Origin: Paractinoplanes durhamensis
Lineage (GTDB): Bacteria > Actinomycetota > Actinomycetes > Mycobacteriales > Micromonosporaceae
Direction of reading: 5' to 3'
Length of the DNA: 64,000 bases
NCBI RefSeq assembly: GCF_016862175.1
Contig: NZ_BOML01000031.1
Location: forward strand, 205,329-269,328
Every line of letters begins with the position of its first letter. The first letter of the stretch is position 1. This document shows, piece after piece, positions 48,872 to 57,625 of this stretch. Made by a program: the position numbers and the translations under genes. Under the pieces are notes generated by a model. That model was not told the DNA's origin and did not search any database. It worked only from the letters and a program-made list of their open reading frames with translations.

Positions 48872-49591
48872 CTAGGCGGCGGCCTGCAGGGCCATCTCGG
48901 TCTTGGTGCGCTGCAGGTCGGCGGGGGCCACGCCGTGCGAGCGCAGTGCCCGGGACACCCGGGCGGCGACCGCGCCGGCCTCGTCGACCGGGCAGCGGGT
49001 GGACAGCTCCAACAGGTAGGTGCCGTCCGGGTAGCGCCAGCGCTCGGCGGTCAGGCCCTGCTTCAGGCCGCGCAGCTTGAAGTTGCGGCGGTGCACGTGG
49101 ATCGGGCCGAAGACGGTCAGGTCCTTCGGCCGCACCGACGGCGGGGCGTACTTGGTCAGCATCCGCCGCTGCTGGGTGGAGAGCAGCGTGATCAGCGGGC
49201 GCCCGGCGGCGACGGCGCGGGAGACGTCGCGCCGGCCCAGGCGCTTCTTCAGGGCGCCCGAGCAGACCGCGTGGCTGGGCAGGGCGTCGATCTCGACGTG
49301 GAACTGCTCGGCGTTGCGCAGCCAGCCGGGCATCCGGCCGGGGACGACCGGGCGCAGCTTCACCACCGCGTCGTCGCGTTGGTCGGCGCGGTCGCGGAAC
49401 CGGATGATCACGTCGTTGCGGTAGAGCTCGAGGTCGGGGGTGTCGAGGAAGTAGATCCGGCGGGACGGGCCGCGGTCCGAGTTGATCCCCAGCGAACGAC
49501 CGCCGTGGCGGGGCAGCACCACCTTGAGCTCCACGTTCGTGGCCTGGCCGGTGAGGCTCTGCAGCGGGTCAGGCTGCCAGAATCCCGTCAC
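48872..49591 (-). CDS. CYTH-like domain protein
   Basis: 239 residues. The CYTH fold (triphosphate tunnel) is suggested by ATNVELKVVLP near 14, IYFLDTPDLELYRNDVIIRF near 42, DDAVVKLRPV near 68, and alternating charged strands after it, in the order usual for class IV cyclases and tripolyphosphatases. The canonical ExExK is only partly kept (NxExK). The start is GTG 49591 with GAGGAC upstream; an earlier in-frame ATG has no ribosome site. It lies directly downstream of the tRNA cluster on the opposite strand. Its substrate, perhaps an inorganic or nucleoside triphosphate, is inferred only from the fold. Confidence 0.78.
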   Translation of the reverse strand: MTGFWQPDPLQSLTGQATNVELKVVLPRHGGRSLGINSDRGPSRRIYFLDTPDLELYRNDVIIRFRDRADQRDDAVVKLRPVVPGRMPGWLRNAEQFHVEIDALPSHAVCSGALKKRLGRRDVSRAVAAGRPLITLLSTQQRRMLTKYAPPSVRPKDLTVFGPIHVHRRNFKLRGLKQGLTAERWRYPDGTYLLELSTRCPVDEAGAVAARVSRALRSHGVAPADLQRTKTEMALQAAA

Positions 49592-49713
49592 GGTGAATGT
49601 CCTCCTCGCTTCCGTGCGCCCCGCGGCAAACGCGCGCGGAACGAGGTTGCGGGGCGGCTTACCCCCGTACACCTTCCATTAACCTTACGGCAACCACATG
49701 GACGTTCTGCTAC

Positions 49714-51330
49714 CTACGCGTTTCGGATCGACGCAGCGTCGGCCAGACCCAGGATGTCGACGGCCTTCTCGCGCATCTCGACCTTGCGGACCTTCCCGGT
49801 CACGGTCATCGGGAAACCGTCCACCACGTGCACGTAGCGCGGGATCTTGTAGTGGGTCAGCCGGCCGGCGCAGTACTCCCGGACCGCCGCCGCGGTCAGC
49901 GCGGTGGTGCCGGGGCGCATCACGATCCAGGCCATCAGCTCCTCGCCGTATTTCGCGTCCGGGACGCCGATCACCTGCACGTCGGCGATGTCCGGGTGGC
50001 CGTAGAGGAACTCCTCGACCTCCCGCGGATAGACGTTCTCGCCGCCGCGGATCACCAGGTCCTTGATCCGGCCGACGATGTTGACGTAGCCGTCCGCGTC
50101 CATCGTCGCGAGGTCGCCGGTGTGCATCCAGCGGGCCGCGTCGATCGCCTCGGCGGTGGCGTCCGGCTGCTCCCAGTAGCCGAGCATCACCGAGTAGCCG
50201 CGGGTGCACAGCTCGCCCGGCTCGCCGCGCTCGACGACCAGCCCGGTGGCCGGGTCGACGACCTTGGACTCCAGGTGCGGCATCGACCGGCCGACCGTCT
50301 CGGTGCGGCGGGCCAGGTTGTCGTCGGGACGGGTCATGGTGGACACCGGGGACGTCTCGGTCATCCCGTAACAGATCGCCAACTCGGCCATGTTCATCTC
50401 GGCGACCACCCGCTTCATCACCTCGACCGGGCACGGCGAGCCGGCCATGATGCCGGTACGCAGGGTGGACAGGTCGTAGCCGGCGAAGTCCGGCAGGCCG
50501 AGCTCGGCGATGAACATGGTCGGCACGCCGTACAGCGAGGTCACCCGCTCGGCGGCGACCGCGGCCAGGGTGCGGGCCGGATCGAAGGCGGGGGACGGCA
50601 GCACGATGCAGGCGCCGTGCGAGGTGGCGCCGAGGTTGCCCATCACCATGCCGAAGCAGTGGTAGAGCGGCACCGGCAGGCACACCCGGTCCTGCTCGGT
50701 GTAGTTGATCAGCTCGCCGACGAAGTAGCCGTTGTTGAGGATGTTGTGGTGCGAGAGCGTCGCACCCTTCGGGAACCCGGTCGTCCCGGACGTGTACTGG
50801 ATATTGATCGGGTCATCGAAGGCCAGCTCGGCCGCGCGCGCCGCGATCCCGGTCAGGTCCCCGTCGAGCAGAAGATCTTCAAAACTTGCTTCGCTTATGT
50901 ACGCCACGTCAGCGAACCCGATCGACTCGATCATGCCCCGGTAGTCGCTCGACTTGAACGCCACCGCACTGATCAGCAGGGTCAGCCCGGACTGCTTCAC
51001 CACGTACTCGAGCTCGTGCGTCCGATAGGCCGGGTTGACGTTGACCAGGACCGCCCCGACCTTCGCCGTCGCATACTGCGTGATGACCCATTCCGCGCAG
51101 TTCGGGGCCCAGATGCCGACCCGGTCGCCCTTGGCGATCCCGCGCGCCAGCAGACCCCGGGCCAGGCGGTTCACGTCCGCGTCGAGTTCCGCGTAGGTCC
51201 ATCGCCGGCCGGCCGCCACGTCGACCAGCGCCTCCCGGTCGCCGAAGCGGGCGACGGCGCGTTCGAAGTTGGCCCCGATCGTCTCGCCGAGCAGGGGCGC
51301 GGTGCTGGTTGCGGAGGCGTAGGACAGCAT
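49714..51330 (-). CDS. Fatty-acyl-CoA ligase (AMP-forming)
   Basis: 538 residues, ANL superfamily. P-loop IQYTSGTTGFPKGATLSHHN near 183, adenylate-binding CYGMTETSPVSTMTRPDD near 324, GELCTRGYSVMLGYW near 380, MHTGDLATMDADGYVNIVGR near 405, and the catalytic Lys in MTVTGKVRKVEMRE near 508. The close match to FadD-type ligases with short N-terminus suggests medium to long fatty acids. The start is ATG 51330 with GCGGGA upstream; a longer start is possible. It is divergent from a GAF-LuxR regulator (88-bp gap) that may control it. Confidence 0.93.
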   Translation of the reverse strand: MLSYASATSTAPLLGETIGANFERAVARFGDREALVDVAAGRRWTYAELDADVNRLARGLLARGIAKGDRVGIWAPNCAEWVITQYATAKVGAVLVNVNPAYRTHELEYVVKQSGLTLLISAVAFKSSDYRGMIESIGFADVAYISEASFEDLLLDGDLTGIAARAAELAFDDPINIQYTSGTTGFPKGATLSHHNILNNGYFVGELINYTEQDRVCLPVPLYHCFGMVMGNLGATSHGACIVLPSPAFDPARTLAAVAAERVTSLYGVPTMFIAELGLPDFAGYDLSTLRTGIMAGSPCPVEVMKRVVAEMNMAELAICYGMTETSPVSTMTRPDDNLARRTETVGRSMPHLESKVVDPATGLVVERGEPGELCTRGYSVMLGYWEQPDATAEAIDAARWMHTGDLATMDADGYVNIVGRIKDLVIRGGENVYPREVEEFLYGHPDIADVQVIGVPDAKYGEELMAWIVMRPGTTALTAAAVREYCAGRLTHYKIPRYVHVVDGFPMTVTGKVRKVEMREKAVDILGLADAASIRNA

Positions 51331-51417
51331 TCCCGCAGCATGGGCCGCTGTCCGGCGGCCCACCAGCCCCGATCGGGGGTAGGCCTAGCAAGGCAGTGCC
51401 CGTGCCATGCTGTCAAT

Positions 51418-52251
51418 GTGCTCGAAACAGCCGATCTGCCCGCCGCGCTCGGCCGGATCCGCCGGGTCACCGGCCTTCCGGTCGCGTTCGGCGGCGTGGT
51501 CGCGGCCGACGTGCGGCACATGCGGCTCACCGATTTCGCCGGCACCAGCACGCTCGCGCTGCACGGCCTGGTGGTGAGCGCCGGCCACGGGCTCGGCGGC
51601 CGGGTGGTGACGACCGCGCGGCCGGGCCGGGTCGCGGACTACGCGGCCGACCCGCGGATCAGCCACGAGTACGACGGGCCGGTGACCGCCGAGGGGCTGC
51701 GCGCGATCGCGGCCGTGCCGGTGGCGATGGGCGGTTCGGTGCTGGCGGTGCTCTACGCGGGGACGCGCGAGCCGATCGCGGTCGGTGGCCGGGCGCTGGA
51801 CGCGATGGGCCGGGTGGCGCTGCGGCTCGGCACCGAGGTGACCGTCCGCCGGGAGGTCGCGCGCCGGATGGCCGAGCTGGAGGTCGCCGCCGCCCGGGAC
51901 GCCCGCGATGCCACCGCCCGCGAGTGGGAGGAGGTGCGGTTGGCGCACGCCGACCTGCGTACCCTCGCCGCGGAAACCTCGGACCCCACCCTGCGGGAGC
52001 GGCTGCAGCACATCTCCGACCGCCTGGTCGGCGCCCGCCCGGGCGCCGCGGCGCCCCCTCCGCTCTCCCCGCGCGAGCTCGACGTGCTCGCGATGGTCGC
52101 GGTCGGCTGCGGGAACGCGGAGGCGGCGCGTCGACTGGGGCTTTTGCCGGAAACCGTGAAGAGCTATCTGCGCAACGCCATGCGCAAGCTGGGCACGCAT
52201 GGCCGGATGGAGACGGTGGTGACCGCGCGGCGCCTAGGATTCCTGCCGTGA
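51418..52251 (+). CDS. GAF-domain LuxR-type transcriptional regulator
   Basis: 277 residues. The N-terminal about 150 residues look like a GAF-type sensor (LPVAFGGVVAADVRHMRLTD, ISHEYDGPVTAEGLRAIAAV), a helical linker to about 205, then a LuxR-type helix-turn-helix: PLSPRELDVLAMVAVGCGN, RRLGLLPETVKSYLRNAMRK near 218-260. GTG 51418 is the start. It is divergent from the acyl-CoA ligase and its stop overlaps the GTG of the alcohol dehydrogenase gene, so it likely regulates one or both. This matches regulators next to fatty acid or alcohol catabolism genes in actinobacteria. Confidence 0.88.
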   Translation: MLETADLPAALGRIRRVTGLPVAFGGVVAADVRHMRLTDFAGTSTLALHGLVVSAGHGLGGRVVTTARPGRVADYAADPRISHEYDGPVTAEGLRAIAAVPVAMGGSVLAVLYAGTREPIAVGGRALDAMGRVALRLGTEVTVRREVARRMAELEVAAARDARDATAREWEEVRLAHADLRTLAAETSDPTLRERLQHISDRLVGARPGAAAPPPLSPRELDVLAMVAVGCGNAEAARRLGLLPETVKSYLRNAMRKLGTHGRMETVVTARRLGFLP

Positions 52252-53255
52252 AGCGAGTGATCGTGACCCCGGCCGGGGTCGAGGTGACCGAGGCCGCGGT
52301 GCCGACTCCGGGGCCGGGCGAGGTGCTGGTGCGGACGGTGCTGGCCGGCATCTGCGGCTCCGACGTGCACGCGGTCCAGGGCCGCCATCCGAACATCGCG
52401 CTCCCCTACCGGCCCGGCCACGAGGTGGCCGGCACGGTCGAGGCGGTCGGCGCCGGCGTCACCCGGGTGGCGGCCGGGCAGCGGGTCGCACTCGAACCGT
52501 TCCTGCCCTGCTGGGAGTGCAAGCAGTGCCGGGCCGGGCGGGAAAACCTGTGCGAGCGGCTCGGCTTCTTCGGCTGCGGGCACGACCAGGGGGCGATGGC
52601 CGAGCTGTTCACCGTCGACCAGCGCCGGCTGCACCGGGTGCCGGACGCGCTCGACTGGACCCAGGCCGCGTTCATCGAGCCGCTCGGCACCCCGGTGCAC
52701 GCGGCCCGGCTGGCCGGCGGTCTCGCCGGGCGCACCGTGGCGATCCTCGGCGCCGGCACGATCGCGCTGCTCACCCTGCAGGTGGCCCGGCAGCAGGGCG
52801 CGGCGCGGGTGGTCCTGACCGCGCGGTCGCCCCGGTCGCGGGAGCGGGCCGCGACGTTCGGGCCGGACGCGGTGGTCGACGCGACCGCGCCGGACGCCGC
52901 CGAGCAGGTGCGCGGGCATCTGGGCGAGAGCGCCGACGTCGTGTTCGACTGCGTGGCCGAGCAGTCCACCATGGACCAGGCGATCGCGATCGCCGACAAG
53001 GGCGGCACGGTGGTCGTGGTCGGGGTGCCGCCGGCCGCGGTGACCATCCCGCTGCCGCTGGTCCAGGACAGCCAGTTGCGCATCCAGGGCAGCGCCACCT
53101 ACCTGCCGGAGGACTTCGCCGAGGCGATCGCGCTGCTCGTCAGCGGCGCGGTGACGGTGTCCGGGCTGGCCACCGTCCGGCCGCTGGACGAGGCCGCCGC
53201 CGCGTTCGCCGACGCGGCGAGCGGCGCGCACGTCAAAGTGTTGCTCGGTGCCTGA
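52248..53255 (+). CDS. Zinc-dependent alcohol dehydrogenase (MDR family)
   Basis: 335 residues. GICGSDVHAVQG near 32 gives the catalytic Zn Cys, GHEVAGTVEAVG near 56 the His-Glu, and CWECKQCRAGRENLC near 86-100 the four Cys of the structural zinc site. The NAD(P)-binding GAGTIALLTLQVA near 168 follows. Sequence closest to threonine or sorbitol dehydrogenase-like MDRs, so polyol or secondary alcohol oxidation is expected. The start GTG overlaps the stop of the GAF-LuxR regulator (GTGA), so they form one operon. Confidence 0.93.
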   Translation: MKRVIVTPAGVEVTEAAVPTPGPGEVLVRTVLAGICGSDVHAVQGRHPNIALPYRPGHEVAGTVEAVGAGVTRVAAGQRVALEPFLPCWECKQCRAGRENLCERLGFFGCGHDQGAMAELFTVDQRRLHRVPDALDWTQAAFIEPLGTPVHAARLAGGLAGRTVAILGAGTIALLTLQVARQQGAARVVLTARSPRSRERAATFGPDAVVDATAPDAAEQVRGHLGESADVVFDCVAEQSTMDQAIAIADKGGTVVVVGVPPAAVTIPLPLVQDSQLRIQGSATYLPEDFAEAIALLVSGAVTVSGLATVRPLDEAAAAFADAASGAHVKVLLGA

Positions 53256-53317
53256 TTCCGGCTAAGTGAGGGGCGCGACCCCTGGTGGTTACCTGCCGGT
53301 AATGCAAAGGTGGGCCG

Positions 53318-54958
53318 ATGACGGATTACGACGTCGTGATCGTGGGCAGCGGCTTCGGCGGCAGCGTGAGCGCGCTGCGCCTGACCGAAAAGGGTTACCG
53401 GGTCGGCGTGCTCGAGGCCGGTCGGCGCTACACCCCCGAAACACTCCCGAAGACCTCCTGGGACCTTCGCAACTTCCTCTGGGCGCCGAAGCTCGGGCTG
53501 CGCGGCATCCAGCGCATCACGCTGCTGAAGGACATCATGGTGCTGTCGGCGGCCGGCGTCGGCGGCGGCTCCCTGGTGTACGCGAACACGCTCTACCGCC
53601 CACCGGCCACGTTCTTCGCCGATCCGCACTGGTCCGGGATCACCGACTGGGCGGCCGAGCTCGCGCCGTTCTACGACCAGGCGTCCCGCATGCTCGGGGT
53701 CACCGAGCAACCCACGATGACGCCGTCGGACGTGGTCATCCGCTCGGTCGCCGAGGACATGGGGGTGGGTTCGACCTTCCGGCGTACGCCGGTGGGGGTG
53801 TTCTTCGGGGAACCGGGCAAGACCGTGCCGGACCCGTTCTTCGGCGGCGCCGGGCCGGATCGCACCGGCTGCACCGAGTGCGGCAACTGCATGATCGGCT
53901 GCAAGGTCGGCGCCAAGAACCGCCTCGACGTCAACTACCTCTACCTGGCCGAGAAGGCCGGCGCCGTGGTGCACCCGGACACCGAGGTCACCACGATCCG
54001 GCCGGTCGATGACGGCTGGATCGTCGAGACCCGGACCGGGCGCTTCACGGCCGGTCAGGTGATCCTCTCGGCCGGTGCGCTCGGCACCCAGCGGCTGCTG
54101 CACGCCATGCGGGACACCGGCGTGCTGCCGCACGTCTCGGCCCGGCTCGGCTCGCTGACCCGCACCAACTCCGAGGCGCTGCTCGGCGCGCAGGCCGCGT
54201 CGGTGCCGGCCGAGCCCTACTCGAAAGGGGTGGCGATCACCTCGTCGTTCCACCCGGACCCGACCACCCACATCGAGCCGGTCCGCTACGGGCCCGGCAG
54301 CAACGCGATGGGCCTGCTCGCGACGCTGCTGGTCGACGGGGGCGGGCGGGTGCCGCGGCCGCTGAAGTTCCTCGGCCAGATGCTGCGCCACCCGTACGTC
54401 CTGGCGCGGTCGCTGTCGGTGCGCCGGTGGAGCGAGCGCACGATCATCGCGCTGGTGATGCAGACCCTGGACAATTCGCTGACCGTGCGGCGCACCAAGC
54501 GTGGCCGGTTGACCACCGGCCCCGGGCACGGCGAGCCGAACCCGACGTGGATTCCGCAGGGGCACGAGGCGGTCCGGCGGATCGCCGACAAGATCGGTGG
54601 CTTTCCCGGCGGCACCGTCGGCGACATCTTCGACATTCCGATGACCGCGCACATTCTCGGCGGCGCCACCATCGGCGAATCCGCCGCGGCCGGGGTGCTC
54701 GACGCCTATCACCGCGTTTACGGGTATGCCGGATTGCACGTCGTCGACGGCTCGGCGGTGCCCGCGAATCTCGGCGTGAATCCGTCGCTGACGATCACCG
54801 CGATGGCCGAGCGGGCGATCTCGCTGTGGCCGAACAAGGGCGAAAATGATCAGCGGCCGGCACTCGGCACGGAATATCGCCGGATCGCCGCGATCGCGCC
54901 GCACTCCCCCGCCGTTCCGGCCCACGCGCCGGCCGCCCTGCGGCTGACGACCAGATGA
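53318..54958 (+). CDS. GMC-type flavin oxidoreductase (cholesterol oxidase-like)
   Basis: 546 residues. The N-terminal FAD motif VIVGSGFGGSVSALRLTE near 7-24, EAGRRYTPETLPK near 32, and AAGVGGGSLVYANTLY near 84 fit the GMC/ChoD group. A Cys-rich stretch GCTECGNCMIGCKVGAKN near 186-203 is shared with Mycobacterium ChoD-like enzymes. The C-terminal part has AHILGGATIGESAAAGVLDA near 446 and the final FAD contact VPANLGVNPSLTITAMAERA near 484. The likely substrate is a sterol or other ring alcohol. ATG 53318 follows AAAGGTGGG. The upstream gene is an alcohol dehydrogenase on the same strand. Confidence 0.9.
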   Translation: MTDYDVVIVGSGFGGSVSALRLTEKGYRVGVLEAGRRYTPETLPKTSWDLRNFLWAPKLGLRGIQRITLLKDIMVLSAAGVGGGSLVYANTLYRPPATFFADPHWSGITDWAAELAPFYDQASRMLGVTEQPTMTPSDVVIRSVAEDMGVGSTFRRTPVGVFFGEPGKTVPDPFFGGAGPDRTGCTECGNCMIGCKVGAKNRLDVNYLYLAEKAGAVVHPDTEVTTIRPVDDGWIVETRTGRFTAGQVILSAGALGTQRLLHAMRDTGVLPHVSARLGSLTRTNSEALLGAQAASVPAEPYSKGVAITSSFHPDPTTHIEPVRYGPGSNAMGLLATLLVDGGGRVPRPLKFLGQMLRHPYVLARSLSVRRWSERTIIALVMQTLDNSLTVRRTKRGRLTTGPGHGEPNPTWIPQGHEAVRRIADKIGGFPGGTVGDIFDIPMTAHILGGATIGESAAAGVLDAYHRVYGYAGLHVVDGSAVPANLGVNPSLTITAMAERAISLWPNKGENDQRPALGTEYRRIAAIAPHSPAVPAHAPAALRLTTR

Positions 54959-55037
54959 ATTCGCCGGGCGAATTGGACGAACCGCCCCGGCACCGGAGAA
55001 TCGGCGACGAGGCGGCTCGGGCTGGCGAGCCTGATGA

Positions 55038-56183
55038 TCAGGCGGTGGTGCAGGTCGATCCGTTGAGCGTGAATCCGGACGGGTTCGTGAAACTGCCCGA
55101 GTAGGTGCCCTGGAATCCGAAGGAGGCGTTCGCCCCGGCGGCCAGGCTGCCGTTCCAGGTGACATTGCCGGCAGTGATCGCGCCGCTCGAACCGGTGATG
55201 TTCGCGTTCCACGAACTGGTGATCGACTGACCGGACGGGAGCGTGAATCCGAGGTTCCAGCCGTTGATCGCACTGGTTCCGGTATTGGCGACGGTCACGT
55301 TGGCGGTGAAACCGCTGCTCCAGACATTCGTGCCATAAGTGACCCGGCAGGCGGCCGTGCCGGTGGTCGGCTGGGTCGTCGGTGCCGTGGTCGGGGCGGT
55401 GGTCGGGGCGGTCGTGCTCTGGCCACCACTGTTCACCGCGGCCGAGAAGTCGGTGACGGCCAGGCCGGCGCCGCCGATCCACGGCTCGAAACCGGCCTGG
55501 ATGCTGGTCAGATACCACGAACTGGTGATCGCTCCGCGGTTCTTCACGTCGTTGATGAAATCGAGGACGCTGAAGCTCCAACTGGCGATGGGGGACGGCG
55601 CGACGTACGAGATCACCGCGTTGGAACCGTTGCTGCCCCGCCAGACCTCCCAGCTCCGGCCGCCGATGGTCGCGTTTCCGACCACCGAGCCGATCGGCTG
55701 GATGGAGCCCTGCCGGTTGAACCAGATCATGATCTCCTGCTGGTTGACCCCGTCCTTCTTCGGCGACGGGTCCAGCCAGATGTCGTACGCCGCGTCGTAG
55801 GTGGCGCCGGATACGTACTGGTAGGAGATGCTGCTGGTGGCGCTGGAGATGGCACTGACCTGGATCGGCAGGTTGGTGCCGGGTGAGCAGTTCGTGTAGT
55901 GGCAGCCGAGATAGACGGCCGGGTAGGAGACCGGAGCGCCACTCGTGTTGCCGGTGCCATGCTGGCTGGTCACCGAGAAACCGGTGCCGGTCACGTTGAT
56001 GCACTGCTGGGCGGAGGTGCCCCAGCGGTTGTTCATCACGACGTAGCGGCCGCCGATGGTGGTGGAGCCGTACTGATCACAGATCTGCGTGTCGGCCGCC
56101 GCTGGTCCGGCGACGGCGAACGCCGTCACGGCACCGGCGGCCAGAAGACCGAGGGCCATGAAGGCGCGGATGGCACGTCTCAT
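55038..56183 (-). CDS. Secreted endo-1,4-beta-glucanase, GH12-CBM2
   Basis: 381 residues. Signal peptide (FMALGLLAAGAVTAFAVAG, cleavage near Ala-Asp at about 31), GH12 catalytic domain to about 250, Thr/Pro linker (TTAPTTAPTTAPTTQPTTG), and CBM2 cellulose-binding module to the end (TACRVTYGTNVWSSGFTANV). The two catalytic Glu are visible in QQEIMIWF near 148 and AGFEPWIGG near 230. CBM2 Trp residues are present (NVWSSGF, NGWNLGF). ATG 56183 has AAGGAG upstream. The CelR/CebR operator at 56224-56239 lies 41 bp before the start, so expression should be induced by cello-oligosaccharides. Confidence 0.94.
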   Translation of the reverse strand: MRRAIRAFMALGLLAAGAVTAFAVAGPAAADTQICDQYGSTTIGGRYVVMNNRWGTSAQQCINVTGTGFSVTSQHGTGNTSGAPVSYPAVYLGCHYTNCSPGTNLPIQVSAISSATSSISYQYVSGATYDAAYDIWLDPSPKKDGVNQQEIMIWFNRQGSIQPIGSVVGNATIGGRSWEVWRGSNGSNAVISYVAPSPIASWSFSVLDFINDVKNRGAITSSWYLTSIQAGFEPWIGGAGLAVTDFSAAVNSGGQSTTAPTTAPTTAPTTQPTTGTAACRVTYGTNVWSSGFTANVTVANTGTSAINGWNLGFTLPSGQSITSSWNANITGSSGAITAGNVTWNGSLAAGANASFGFQGTYSGSFTNPSGFTLNGSTCTTA

Positions 56184-56223
56184 TACGAAGCTCCTTGAGA
56201 GGGGATCCCGCGGGGACGGGGCT

Positions 56224-56239
56224 GTGGGAGCGCTCCCAC
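56224..56239. promoter_or_regulatory. CelR/CebR operator of the cellulase gene
   Basis: GTGGGAGCGCTCCCAC contains the perfect 14-bp inverted repeat TGGGAGCGCTCCCA, identical to the site known for Thermobifida CelR. It lies in the leader of the GH12 gene. Confidence 0.88.
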
Positions 56240-56303
56240 CGCACGTTACAGGACATTCACGAAGCTGAAAAGTAGTCGGCACTGCCCGGATCTGAACGAC
56301 CGT

Positions 56304-56362
56304 CCCCGGTAGCACCGGGGTGTGCACATAATTGCGACATGCAGTGCGGCAATTTGCACTGA
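56304..56362. promoter_or_regulatory. Hairpin and inverted repeat between cellulase and lsr2
   Basis: CCCCGGT-AGC-ACCGGGG (56304-56320) is a perfect hairpin, and CAGTGC/GCACTG (56343-56348, 56357-56362) flank an AT-rich centre. Together they lie in the lsr2 promoter side of the divergent region and may be insulator and operator elements. Neither is assigned to a known factor. Confidence 0.45.
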
Positions 56363-56383
56363 GAACTATCGGGAGACAGAATA

Positions 56384-56452
56384 ATGGCGTATCGACATTC
56401 GCGGCGCCCACGCCGCGTGCGCATAGTCGTCACTCAAATGACATCGCTGTAG
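56384..56452 (+). CDS. Short upstream ORF of lsr2, 22 residues
   Basis: ATG 56384 follows GGGAGACAG and the frame ends at TAG 56450-56452. The TAG forms part of TAGGAG, the ribosome site of lsr2, so ribosomes ending here could reinitiate on lsr2. The peptide is highly basic (seven Arg in 22). A leader or translational control element is more likely than a functional protein. Confidence 0.42.
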   Translation: MAYRHSRRPRRVRIVVTQMTSL

Positions 56453-56465
56453 GAGCAGGCACACC

Positions 56466-56810
56466 ATGGCCAAGCAGGTAATAACCCTTCTGACCGACGA
56501 CATCGACGGCGGAGAGGCCGACCGCACCGTCGAGTTCGGACTCGACGGTGTGAACTACACGATCGACCTCTCCGAGAAGAACGCCGGAAAGTTGCGCAAG
56601 GCGCTCGACCCGTTCCTCAACTCGGCCACCCGGGTCGGTCGCAGCGGCGCCCTCTCTCCGGCCCGGCGCAGCGCACCGGCGAGCACCGGGCGGGCCAGCC
56701 GCGACCAGAATCAGGCGATTCGCGAGTGGGCCAACAAGAACGGCTTCGAGGTGTCCGAGCGTGGCCGTATCCCGAGCCACATCGTCGAGGCGTACCACAG
56801 CAAGCGATAG
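56466..56810 (+). CDS. lsr2: Lsr2 nucleoid-associated protein
   Basis: 114 residues. Lsr2 is the actinobacterial H-NS analogue that binds AT-rich DNA and silences foreign genes. The N-terminal oligomerisation part has KQVITLLTDDIDGGEADRTV and VNYTIDLSEKNAGKLRKAL; the C-terminal DNA-binding domain has REWANKNGFEVSERGRIPSH near 90-108, with the RGR AT-hook-like minor-groove contact. ATG 56466 has AGGAGC at ideal spacing. A terminator follows. Several actinobacterial genomes have two lsr2 copies, so this may be one of two. Confidence 0.97.
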   Translation: MAKQVITLLTDDIDGGEADRTVEFGLDGVNYTIDLSEKNAGKLRKALDPFLNSATRVGRSGALSPARRSAPASTGRASRDQNQAIREWANKNGFEVSERGRIPSHIVEAYHSKR

Positions 56811-56830
56811 GTTGATCCCCGTCGTCGGAT

Positions 56831-56866
56831 AAACGGCGTCCCCGCACACGCGGGGGCGCCGTTTTT
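56831..56866 (+). terminator. Rho-independent terminator of lsr2
   Basis: CGGCG-TCCCCGC and GCGGGG-GCGCCG form a long hairpin with loop ACAC and tail TTTTT, 21 bases after the lsr2 stop. Confidence 0.9.
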
Positions 56867-56881
56867 CGGAAAGAGGGACAC

Positions 56882-57622
56882 ATGCGGGTCGTAATCGTCA
56901 CCGGCGCGTCGAGCGGAATCGGCCGGGCCACCGTCACCCGGATAGGTCGCGCCGGCACCACCGTAGTGCTCGCCGCCCGCCGTGCCGACGAATTGGAAAA
57001 GGTGGCCGGCGAGATCCGCGCGCAGGGCGGCGACGCGCTCGTGGTGCCCACCGACGTCCGCGACCCGGCCGCGATCACCGCACTGACCTCGGCCGCCATC
57101 GAGGTGACCGGCCGGATCGACGGGCTGGTCAACAACGCCGGCATCGGCGGCCCGTCGTCGATCCTGGCCGACGACGAGGTGGTCGCCGGCATGATCGAGG
57201 TGAACCTGATGGCGCCGATCCGGCTGATGCGCGCGGTCGTGCCGATCATGACGGAACAGGGCTCGGGCGCGATCGTGAACATCGGCTCGGTGGCCGGCGA
57301 GATCGGCCTCGGCGGCACCTACTCGGCCACCAAGTTCGCCCTGCGCGGGATGAGCGACTCGGTCCGCCGCGAGCTGATCGGCACCGGCATCGGGGTGACG
57401 CTGGTCGAGCCCGGCTTCATCGCCACCGACCTCACCAAGCGGCGCCGCGGCCTGCCCGGCCCGGAGATCGTCGCGGCCGCCGTGGAGCGCGCCCTGCAGC
57501 GTCCCCGGCGCCGGATCGTCGTCCCGTTCAAATACCGCCCGGCGATCACCCTGGCCAACACGCTGCCCGCGCTGACCGACCGCCTGTACGCGGGCCGCGC
57601 CGCGAGCCGCCGCGAGTCCTGA
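56882..57622 (+). CDS. SDR family oxidoreductase
   Basis: 246 residues, classical short-chain dehydrogenase. Cofactor motif VTGASSGIGRATVTRIGRAG near 5-24, GLVNNAGIGG near 79, catalytic Ser in NIGSVAGEIGL near 138 and YxxxK in YSATKFALRGM near 151. The C-terminus (IVVPFKYRPAITLANTLPAL) resembles DltE-like or Rv-type SDRs of unknown substrate. ATG 56882 has GAGGGA upstream and follows the lsr2 terminator by 15 bases, so it has an independent start. It converges with the SDR gene on the other strand. Confidence 0.92.
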   Translation: MRVVIVTGASSGIGRATVTRIGRAGTTVVLAARRADELEKVAGEIRAQGGDALVVPTDVRDPAAITALTSAAIEVTGRIDGLVNNAGIGGPSSILADDEVVAGMIEVNLMAPIRLMRAVVPIMTEQGSGAIVNIGSVAGEIGLGGTYSATKFALRGMSDSVRRELIGTGIGVTLVEPGFIATDLTKRRRGLPGPEIVAAAVERALQRPRRRIVVPFKYRPAITLANTLPALTDRLYAGRAASRRES

Positions 57623-57625
57623 CCG

